DNA from: Vibrio mangrovi
GTDB lineage: Bacteria; Pseudomonadota; Gammaproteobacteria; Enterobacterales; Vibrionaceae
Assembly: GCF_024346955.1 (NCBI RefSeq)
Contig: NZ_AP024883.1
Location: 744,001 to 808,000 of the forward strand
Direction: 5' to 3'
Length of the DNA stretch: 64,000 nucleotides
The position numbers and the translations under genes were made by a program. Numbering within the stretch: position 1 is the stretch's first letter; each line of letters opens with the position of its first letter. Shown in pieces: positions 17,785-24,420 of this stretch. Under the pieces are notes generated by a model. That model was not told where the DNA came from, searched no databases, and saw only the letters and a list, made by a program, of their open reading frames with translations.

Positions 17785-18714
17785 CTAATTCGGTGCATAT
17801 TTCCCTGAGAGTTTCTGACAGGTTAACCAGCGATGAAAAAGCTGAGGCCACTCTCCTGCCGGGAGGTGCTTTGCTTTATTGATACCAAACCCGTGTTTAC
17901 CTTGCCCGAATAGGTGCATATCTACCGGGATATGATGATTTCGTAGTGCCTGCCATAACAGGAGGCTATTGTTCACACTGACTGCATCATCATCAGCTGC
18001 ATGCAGCAGGAAACACGGTGGAACATCTGTATGGATATGATATTCGACAGAGTATCGATCGATTTGCTCCTGAGTCGGAACATTTCCTAGTAATCGCTCC
18101 ATGGTTCCCTGATGCCGATTATCTTCTCGCATAGAGACAACCGGGTATATCAGGGCGGCGAAATCAGGCCGGGCACTATGTTGGTCGATTTCATCCGTTG
18201 TTGTCCCGAATGTTTCGGAATAGCGGGTCAGTAACTGACCTGATAAGTGTCCTCCGGCAGAAAATCCCATAATACCGACATATCTCAGGCTCCACTGTTC
18301 TGCATGATGCCGAACCCAGCGTATTGCCCGTTGAGCATCGGCCAGAGGCGTATCCGAACCGAATTCATGACCTTCTCCGGGAAAACGGTAAGAGCAGACA
18401 AATACGGTATAGCCCATGGTGACGAGTGTTTTGGCAACAGCAATCCCCTCATTATCAATGGCAAGCTTCATGTATCCGCCACCCGGAAAAACCACAACGC
18501 CGATACCGTTTGGTGTTTCCGGGTGGAAGACCATACATTCCGGATTCTGAACTCCGGTAATAATTCGGTCAGGAATGTCCGGGCTTAGAGTACGTTCTGT
18601 CACTTCCGGCGGACAGGTTCCGGGTGGAAGAGTAACAGGCCAGATAGGCTGAACAGTGCAGGATGTTTCTAGTTGTCTGAGGGTTTGCAGAGGTGTCTGG
18701 GGCGTTTCATTCAT
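17785..18714 (-). CDS. paeX: PaeX-like pectin acetylesterase (alpha/beta hydrolase)
   Basis: Probably removes acetyl groups from acetylated oligogalacturonides so that lyases can act. The 309-residue alpha/beta hydrolase has the oxyanion motif FPGGGYMKL, the nucleophile elbow GFSAGGH (Ser in the centre), a late Asp (HAADDDAVS) and the catalytic His in GKHGFG. Clustering with pelX and kdgM matches Dickeya paeX. Dickeya PaeX is periplasmic, but I see no signal peptide here: the first 40 residues are polar and Pro-rich, so this version may act in the cytoplasm on imported oligomers. It is preceded by the isomerase terminator, so it has its own promoter. Assignment to esterase family is firm; pectin as substrate is by context. 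Confidence 0.8.
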   Translation of the reverse strand: MNETPQTPLQTLRQLETSCTVQPIWPVTLPPGTCPPEVTERTLSPDIPDRIITGVQNPECMVFHPETPNGIGVVVFPGGGYMKLAIDNEGIAVAKTLVTMGYTVFVCSYRFPGEGHEFGSDTPLADAQRAIRWVRHHAEQWSLRYVGIMGFSAGGHLSGQLLTRYSETFGTTTDEIDQHSARPDFAALIYPVVSMREDNRHQGTMERLLGNVPTQEQIDRYSVEYHIHTDVPPCFLLHAADDDAVSVNNSLLLWQALRNHHIPVDMHLFGQGKHGFGINKAKHLPAGEWPQLFHRWLTCQKLSGKYAPN

Positions 18715-18813
18715 AGAGATATCTCAGGTTATTAATGTGCCGTTTATTTATACACTATCATTTTTTATATGTGACATTTTTGAGGTATTTTCATGGGTTG
18801 GAAGAAAAAGAAT

Positions 18814-18841
18814 AAAAAAAGTCAGCCCATGGCAGGCTGAC
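18814..18841 (-). terminator. terminator of the kduD-kdgF-isomerase operon
   Basis: GTCAGCC at 18821-18827 pairs with GGCTGAC at 18835-18841; on the minus strand the stem is followed by seven U. It lies 50 bp beyond the isomerase stop. Confidence 0.85.
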
Positions 18842-18891
18842 AAAGTACTGATTCCCAATAATTTGAGAGATCGATCAGTAAAGAAAAGAAA

Positions 18892-19533
18892 CTATTTCAG
18901 CAGAGAGCGAACGTATTCTGCAATTTCTGGTTTCTTACAATTGTCGAAGAAACATTCCTGAAAACGAGGACCTGACACAGCTGTTTTGACCAGCTCTTGA
19001 TCAATGGCCTGCAACGTATCAAGGTAGTTATCTTTGACGACAGCGGATTTGACCTGATTCAGAATACCGGCATTCTGTTTTTGTGGAACGGCGCGGTCCA
19101 GAGGATATCCTTGTCCACGCTCACCGGTTGTAAATGCTTTTTCAAAAATATAACGGATGTTCAGTTCTGCTCCCCAGCCATAACCTTTGGCGAACGCCAG
19201 AGACAGGGCATTACCGTTGTTGATTTGGTTGAACAGAAACGCATCAGAAGGTTCCAGACAGTAACCACAGACGACACCTGGGTGGATGTTGAGTGACATC
19301 ATTGCACCTTGTCCTGTCCCACATCCTGCAACGACGAAATCGACTGCTTCTGAATTTAAGAGGATGCTCGCCATAATGCCGAGATGAATATAGGTCAGGT
19401 GGTGATCTTTCTCATCACTCATACCAACGTTATAGACTGAGTCGCCCTGAGGAGTGACCACCTGAGTCAGTTCATTCAGTACGACTGAGTTTTTGGCAGC
19501 CTGACTATTTTCCATCATTAACGCGATTTTCAT
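18892..19533 (-). CDS. RpiB/LacAB-type isomerase, probable DKI (5-keto-4-deoxyuronate) isomerase
   Basis: A 213-residue protein of the RpiB/LacA/LacB sugar-phosphate isomerase superfamily. Visible features are the N-terminal strand MKIALMMEN and the active-site region VAGCGTGQGAMMSLN with its conserved Cys. It lies between kdgF and paeX and is transcribed with kduD and kdgF. No cupin-type KduI is found in the island, so this gene most likely does KduI's job: isomerising 4-deoxy-L-threo-5-hexosulose uronate to 3-deoxy-D-glycero-2,5-hexodiulosonate, the KduD substrate. A related RpiB-family enzyme (DhuI) does this in streptococcal hyaluronan breakdown. The family is clear, the reaction inferred. 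Confidence 0.8.
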   Translation of the reverse strand: MKIALMMENSQAAKNSVVLNELTQVVTPQGDSVYNVGMSDEKDHHLTYIHLGIMASILLNSEAVDFVVAGCGTGQGAMMSLNIHPGVVCGYCLEPSDAFLFNQINNGNALSLAFAKGYGWGAELNIRYIFEKAFTTGERGQGYPLDRAVPQKQNAGILNQVKSAVVKDNYLDTLQAIDQELVKTAVSGPRFQECFFDNCKKPEIAEYVRSLLK

Positions 19534-19570
19534 GTTTTATGCTCCTGCGGCCGGTGCCGCGATGTAGATT

Positions 19571-19897
19571 CTATGAATTGATGAAATCTTGTCGCATCGG
19601 TGTAAAATTATCGAGCAGCACACCTGGTTCGATACATACACACCCATGCATTACATTGGGTTTTTTGTAGAGAACATCACCGGCTTTAACGATTTTCGTT
19701 TCGTCATCAATCGTAAATTCAAATTCACCGGACAGGACATAGGTTAGCTGTTCGTGGGGATGATTGTGCATCGCACCGACAGCACCTTTTTCGAAATGAA
19801 CTTCGACTGTCATGATGTTATCGCTGTAGGCAAGTATTTTTCGTGACACGCCACTGCCAAGATCTTCCAGCGCGATATCCTGGTTATAAACAAACAT
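19571..19897 (-). CDS. kdgF: KdgF, unsaturated galacturonate-linearising cupin
   Basis: Small single-domain cupin of 108 residues that opens 4,5-unsaturated galacturonate into the linear keto form, speeding a step that otherwise runs spontaneously. The first cupin motif holds the metal ligands in HNHPHEQLTYVLSGEFEF (residues 44-61) and the second supplies His84 (VMHGC). It lies 77 bp downstream of kduD and 37 bp upstream of the isomerase. It matches KdgF of Dickeya and Yersinia in length and motifs. Confidence 0.93.
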   Translation of the reverse strand: MFVYNQDIALEDLGSGVSRKILAYSDNIMTVEVHFEKGAVGAMHNHPHEQLTYVLSGEFEFTIDDETKIVKAGDVLYKKPNVMHGCVCIEPGVLLDNFTPMRQDFINS

Positions 19898-19974
19898 TTT
19901 TTCCCTCTTTCTTCAATGTGACCGAAGGACTGTGGGAACCCGTAAGGATTCCCTTCTTAACTGTGGATTTACGG

Positions 19975-20736
19975 TTAACGTGCCAGCCAGCCGCCATCAA
20001 CAGCAATGGTATAGCCATTAATATAATCTGAGGCAGAAGATGCCAGGAATACACAAGGTCCGGCTAAATCTTCAGGAAGTCCCCAACGGGCAGCAGGAAT
20101 ACGTTCAACAATCTCTTGGTTACGTGCTTCATCAGCCCGGAGTGCAGCGGTATTATTTGTTGCCATATAACCGGGGGCAATCGCATTAACATTGATCCGA
20201 TCTTTTGCCCATTCATTGGCCATCAGACGGGTGATGCCCATAACGCCGCTTTTTGAAGCTGTATATGAAGGAACACGGATGCCGCCCTGAAAAGACAACA
20301 TGGAAGCAATATTGATGATTTTACCGCCAGTGCCTTGAGCAATAAACTGTTTTGCAACTGCCTGAGACATAAAGAAGACTGATTTTACGTTGATGTCCAT
20401 GACATCATCCCAGTCTTTTTCTGAAAATTCGATCGCATCATTACGGCGGATAATTCCGGCATTGTTTACCAGTATATCGATGTGTCCCAGTTCAGTGACC
20501 GCGCGGTCAATAATTGCAGGGACATCGTCCAGTTTCATTAGGTTTGCCCGAATATCAATGAATTTCCGGCCCAGAGACTGAACTTTTTCAATTGTTTCTG
20601 TGGGTTCAGCGATGTTAACACCAACAATATCACAGCCTGCACCTGCTAAACCTAATGCCATTCCTTGCCCCAATCCTGTGTCACATCCCGTGACAATTGC
20701 AACCTTTCCTTGCAGGTTAAATGAATCGAGAATCAT
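19975..20736 (-). CDS. kduD: 2-dehydro-3-deoxy-D-gluconate 5-dehydrogenase
   Basis: NAD-dependent reduction of 3-deoxy-D-glycero-2,5-hexodiulosonate to KDG. The 253-residue short-chain dehydrogenase has the cofactor motif TGCDTGLGQG (16-25), NNAG (91-94), Ser145 and the catalytic pair Tyr158/Lys162 (YTASK). The start at 20736 (MILDSFNLQGKV) is chosen because GGAGGAAG lies just upstream and it gives the usual family length; the frame stays open for 50 further codons that do not look like protein. It is the first gene of kduD-kdgF-isomerase and has a KdgR-like box about 100 bp upstream. Confidence 0.95.
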   Translation of the reverse strand: MILDSFNLQGKVAIVTGCDTGLGQGMALGLAGAGCDIVGVNIAEPTETIEKVQSLGRKFIDIRANLMKLDDVPAIIDRAVTELGHIDILVNNAGIIRRNDAIEFSEKDWDDVMDINVKSVFFMSQAVAKQFIAQGTGGKIINIASMLSFQGGIRVPSYTASKSGVMGITRLMANEWAKDRINVNAIAPGYMATNNTAALRADEARNQEIVERIPAARWGLPEDLAGPCVFLASSASDYINGYTIAVDGGWLAR

Positions 20737-20837
20737 ATCTGCTTCCTCCAGTGGTATCTTGCATCGTGAATAAATAATGACATGCTCACGTTTCGTGTGA
20801 GTAACATTACACAAAAATATTTTGACTGGCAATTTTT

Positions 20838-20856
20838 TTTGAAACGCTTTTTCATA
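20838..20856. promoter_or_regulatory. candidate KdgR operator between kduD and kdgR
   Basis: TTTGAAACGCTTTTTCATA has the core TGAAAC-GCT-TTTTCA, two mismatches from a perfect KdgR palindrome, in the divergent region. A weaker copy (TGAAATGGCTTTTTTA) follows near 20910 and could serve autoregulation. Confidence 0.65.
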
Positions 20857-20992
20857 AAATATGATTTGCATCTTTATTTTTGTCAATTCTGAGACTGGTT
20901 CTAAATTTTTGAAATGGCTTTTTTAAATTACTGGCTCTCTGAATTCTCTTGGTTATAATGAAAGAAAAAATTATTTGAGGAATAGATAATTC

Positions 20993-21775
20993 ATGCAGAA
21001 ATCGACCCAGCCAGAAGCCGTATCTTCGGTGTTGAAAGTATTTAGTATTCTTCAGGCATTAGGTGAGCAGAAAGAAATCGGAGTGTCTGAGTTGTCTCAA
21101 CGTTTGATGATGTCTAAAGCGACGACCTATCGTTTTCTGCAAACCATGAAGTCACTGGGATATATTTCTCAGGAAGGGGAAGCCGATAAATATTCTCTGA
21201 CGCTGAAGTTGTTTGAATTAGGTGCCAAATCATTAGAATATGTTGATCTTGTTTCTCTGGCTGATAAAGAAATGCATTGTATTTCTGAGAAAACCAATGA
21301 AGCGGTGCATCTCGGAGCTTTGGATGAAAACGCAATTATCTATATTCATAAGATTGATTCGGGCTATAACCTGAGAATGCAGTCTCGAATCGGGCGGCGT
21401 AATCCCCTTTACAGTACAGCGATCGGGAAGGTTTTACTTTCAGAACGGGATGAATCTTTTGTTCGTCAGGTACTGGAATCTGTTGAATTTGTGAAACATA
21501 CCGACAAGACTCTGGAAAATGTTGATCAGCTATTGTCTGAACTGACTTATGTCAGAGAGCGGCATTTCGCCGAAGATAATGAAGAACAGGAATCCGGGCT
21601 GCGTTGTCTTGCTGCTCCGATTTATGATCGTTTCGGTAATATTATTGCCGGGTTATCGATTTCATTCCCGACGATCCGTTTTGATGAAAAACGGATGTCT
21701 TATTATGTCGGGTTGCTTCAGCAAGCGGGTAAAAATATTTCTGAACATCTCGGATATCATCAATATCCGGCATAA
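20993..21775 (+). CDS. kdgR: Pectin-degradation repressor KdgR (IclR family)
   Basis: Transcriptional repressor that is released from DNA by KDG and related intermediates. It has 260 residues: an N-terminal winged helix-turn-helix (EIGVSELSQRLMMSKATTYRFLQTMKSLGYI, about 28-58) and a C-terminal IclR effector domain with its usual GRRNPLYSTAIGKVLLS. It is divergent from the kduD operon, with a TATAAT at 20954-20959. The palindromes of KdgR type at five other places in the island are the expected targets. A strong terminator follows. Confidence 0.94.
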   Translation: MQKSTQPEAVSSVLKVFSILQALGEQKEIGVSELSQRLMMSKATTYRFLQTMKSLGYISQEGEADKYSLTLKLFELGAKSLEYVDLVSLADKEMHCISEKTNEAVHLGALDENAIIYIHKIDSGYNLRMQSRIGRRNPLYSTAIGKVLLSERDESFVRQVLESVEFVKHTDKTLENVDQLLSELTYVRERHFAEDNEEQESGLRCLAAPIYDRFGNIIAGLSISFPTIRFDEKRMSYYVGLLQQAGKNISEHLGYHQYPA

Positions 21776-21798
21776 CCGATGGATGATATTGGTTTTTG

Positions 21799-21828
21799 AA
21801 AATGGCAGCGATTCGCTGCCATTTTTTA
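21799..21828 (+). terminator. terminator of kdgR
   Basis: A 12-bp stem (AAAATGGCAGCG / CGCTGCCATTTT, 21799-21825) with a 3-nt loop runs into a U-run. It marks the right end of the pectin island. Confidence 0.9.
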
Positions 21829-21947
21829 TGGATGATTTTTTGCGCGTCCACTTTTCTTTGTTCCGGTGACTATTTAGGATGGATGATTCGGAATTGTTGC
21901 TCTTTTGTTCCGATGACTGCTTTACCACAAAACTAAAAGGAATAGAC

Positions 21948-22445
21948 ATGGAATTACATGAGTCTTTGAGTCAGCGTGTCGGAGTGCTGCTTTCTGCATG
22001 TCACGATGTCTTGGCTACTGCTGAATCGTGTACCGGGGGAGGCATCGCGACAGCGATTACGGCTATTGCGGGAAGTTCTGCCTGGTTTGACCGGGCGTTT
22101 GTGACCTATAGCAATGAGGCAAAGATGGAAATGCTCGGTGTTCAGCCGGAAACACTCACGAAGTGGGGAGCTGTCAGTGAAGCAACAGCCCGTGAAATGG
22201 CTGAAGGTGCGGTGCAACACTCGCGGGCGTCTATTGCGATCTCTGTGAGCGGGATTGCCGGACCCGGAGGTGGAAGCGCAGAAAAACCTGTGGGGACGGT
22301 CTGTTTTGCCTGGAAGGCTCAGTCTGGTTGGGAGAAGATCGAAACCGTGCACTTTTCCGGAGATCGGACGCAAATTCGGTCACAGGCTGTTTACCATGCG
22401 TTGAAGACACTACATGATTATCTGGAAGAACGACTCGCAGAATAG
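21948..22445 (+). CDS. pncC: Nicotinamide-nucleotide amidase
   Basis: Deamidates nicotinamide mononucleotide to nicotinate mononucleotide in pyridine nucleotide salvage. The stand-alone CinA C-terminal domain has 165 residues, with ATAESCTGGGIATAI near the N-terminus and VSGIAGPGGGSAEKPVGTV in the middle. The start is 21948 (AAAAGGA seven bases upstream); the longer open frame to 21879 adds a tail without family likeness. It lies directly upstream of recA, as usual in gammaproteobacteria. Confidence 0.95.
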   Translation: MELHESLSQRVGVLLSACHDVLATAESCTGGGIATAITAIAGSSAWFDRAFVTYSNEAKMEMLGVQPETLTKWGAVSEATAREMAEGAVQHSRASIAISVSGIAGPGGGSAEKPVGTVCFAWKAQSGWEKIETVHFSGDRTQIRSQAVYHALKTLHDYLEERLAE

Positions 22446-22554
22446 TGTTTAATTCAGTGATTATATAACCAGATTAGTTAGTGCTGGTGGGTTTAGTTTA
22501 AATTTTGTTCAGTTCCCTAATCCGGTCAGGAAAATTTATCAGCAGGTCTGGACA

Positions 22555-22570
22555 CTGTATGAATTTACAG
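22555..22570. promoter_or_regulatory. LexA box (SOS operator) of recA
   Basis: CTGTATGAATTTACAG fits CTGT-N8-ACAG exactly and lies 72 bp upstream of the recA start. Confidence 0.92.
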
Positions 22571-22642
22571 TATAATCACTTCACACATTTCGGGTAAATC
22601 CCATAGACTTAATATCTAAAAAGTGACTGTCTGGAGAAAGTA

Positions 22643-23695
22643 ATGGACGAGAACAAGCAAAAAGCACTGGCCGCCGCACTGGGACAAATTGAGAAGCAGT
22701 TTGGTAAAGGGTCAATCATGCGTCTTGGTGATAACCGTGCCATGGATGTTGAAACTATTCCTACCGGCTCACTTTCTCTGGATATTGCTTTAGGTGCCGG
22801 TGGGCTGCCGATGGGCCGGATCGTTGAGATCTACGGACCTGAGTCTTCAGGTAAGACAACTCTCACACTAGAAGTGATCGCAGCAGCACAACGTGAAGGA
22901 AAAACTTGTGCGTTTATCGATGCAGAGCACGCTTTGGATCCTGTTTATGCGAAGAAACTGGGGGTTGATATTGATGCTTTGCTCGTATCTCAGCCTGACA
23001 CTGGTGAACAAGCTCTGGAGATCTGTGATGCATTGGCTCGTTCCGGCGCAATTGATGTAATGGTTGTTGACTCGGTTGCTGCTCTGACACCAAAAGCAGA
23101 GATTGAAGGTGAGATGGGCGACAGTCACATGGGATTACAGGCGCGGATGCTGTCTCAGGCAATGCGTAAGTTAACCGGAAATCTGAAGCAGTCGAACTGT
23201 ATGTGTATATTTATCAACCAGATCCGGATGAAAATAGGTGTGATGTTCGGTAACCCGGAAACAACTACGGGTGGTAACGCGCTGAAGTTCTATGCTTCAG
23301 TTCGTCTTGACATTCGTCGTACCGGTTCGATTAAAGAAGGTGACGAAGTCGTCGGTAATGAAACCCGGATTAAAGTTGTGAAGAACAAGATTGCGGCACC
23401 ATTTAAAGAGGCAAACACACAGATCATGTATGGTCAGGGATTTAACCGTGAAGGTGAACTGGTTGATTTAGGTGTGAAACATAAACTGGTTGAGAAGGCT
23501 GGTGCCTGGTACAGCTACAACGGTGACAAGATTGGTCAGGGTAAAGCCAACGCTTGCAAATACTTGCGTGAAAATCCTGAAGTAGCGAAGGTTATCGACA
23601 GCAAAATTCGGGAAATGTTGCTGAGTAACAATGCAATTCCTGAAGAAGGCAATGACGGCATTGAACAGACATTCCAGCAAGAAGAAGAGATTTAA
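22643..23695 (+). CDS. recA: Recombinase RecA
   Basis: Forms filaments on single-stranded DNA, carries out strand exchange, and stimulates LexA self-cleavage. It has 350 residues, the usual length. Walker A is GPESSGKT (65-72), Walker B lies in VMVVDSVAAL, and the acidic tail (GIEQTFQQEEEI) is present. A GGAGAAAG ribosome site precedes the ATG and a LexA box lies upstream. A terminator separates it from recX, allowing partial read-through. Confidence 0.98.
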   Translation: MDENKQKALAAALGQIEKQFGKGSIMRLGDNRAMDVETIPTGSLSLDIALGAGGLPMGRIVEIYGPESSGKTTLTLEVIAAAQREGKTCAFIDAEHALDPVYAKKLGVDIDALLVSQPDTGEQALEICDALARSGAIDVMVVDSVAALTPKAEIEGEMGDSHMGLQARMLSQAMRKLTGNLKQSNCMCIFINQIRMKIGVMFGNPETTTGGNALKFYASVRLDIRRTGSIKEGDEVVGNETRIKVVKNKIAAPFKEANTQIMYGQGFNREGELVDLGVKHKLVEKAGAWYSYNGDKIGQGKANACKYLRENPEVAKVIDSKIREMLLSNNAIPEEGNDGIEQTFQQEEEI

Positions 23696-23722
23696 TTCAG
23701 TATTTACCGTGAATTCAATCCG

Positions 23723-23748
23723 GCCCTGCATCTATGCGGGGCTTTTTT
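23723..23748 (+). terminator. recA-recX intergenic terminator
   Basis: GCCCTGCA / TGCGGGGC stem (23723-23742, one wobble pair) followed by six U, just before the recX ribosome site. It would keep RecX far below RecA. Confidence 0.85.
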
Positions 23749-23763
23749 GTAAGGAGGTTTTGT

Positions 23764-24222
23764 ATGTACCGAGAGCGTTCCAGATCATGTCTGGAAACTG
23801 CTGTTCAATTGCTGAGTCGCCGGGATCATGGCCGGGCAGAGTTGTTCCGTAAGCTCCTCACAAAAGGGTTTGCTGAGGATGAAGTGAGTCATGCAATTCA
23901 GTCTTGTGAACAACATGGCTATCTGGATGATACCCGCTATGTGCAGGGAATGATTCGGCATCATATCGCTAAAGGTCATGGTGAATTGAGAATTCAGCAA
24001 ACATTGAAGCAAAAGCAGATTGATGAAACGGTTGTTGCTGAACAACTGGCTCTGACAGATGTTGACTGGTTTGAATTGGCAAGGTCCACGGCAGAAAGAA
24101 AGTTCGGTGAGCAGATTACGACGAAGGATCCGAAAGTCTACGCGAAACAGGTACGTTTTTTACAGTACCGGGGGTTTAACTTTGAACAGATTCAATATGC
24201 ACTGGATTCTCGTGACCAGTGA
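23764..24222 (+). CDS. recX: RecA regulator RecX
   Basis: Binds RecA filaments and limits their growth. It has 152 residues with the three-helix repeats of the family (RDHGRAELFRKLLTKGF, HGYLDDTRYVQGMI). The start at 23764 has AAGGAGG eight bases upstream; an upstream in-frame ATG falls within the terminator. It is transcribed by read-through from recA. Confidence 0.94.
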   Translation: MYRERSRSCLETAVQLLSRRDHGRAELFRKLLTKGFAEDEVSHAIQSCEQHGYLDDTRYVQGMIRHHIAKGHGELRIQQTLKQKQIDETVVAEQLALTDVDWFELARSTAERKFGEQITTKDPKVYAKQVRFLQYRGFNFEQIQYALDSRDQ

Positions 24223-24420
24223 TTCTGCTTATATTTTCAACTGAGTGGACGATGAAATTAATTTCTGTCTGAAACGTTTTTCACGAATCTCACCTTGATG
24301 CTATCCGCTTTATTTACTTCTCTTTTACGCTTCGAAAACAAAACTAGGCGAACAGTTATCCATGCTTTACAATAGGGCGCAAAATTTTAGTTGAATCTTT
24401 GAATATTTCAGGAATAGCGC

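Noticed and set aside
1102..21947. integrase, transposase, att repeats or tRNA at the island edges
   Set aside because: None found by reading either edge; mobility of the block is therefore not supported from this sequence.
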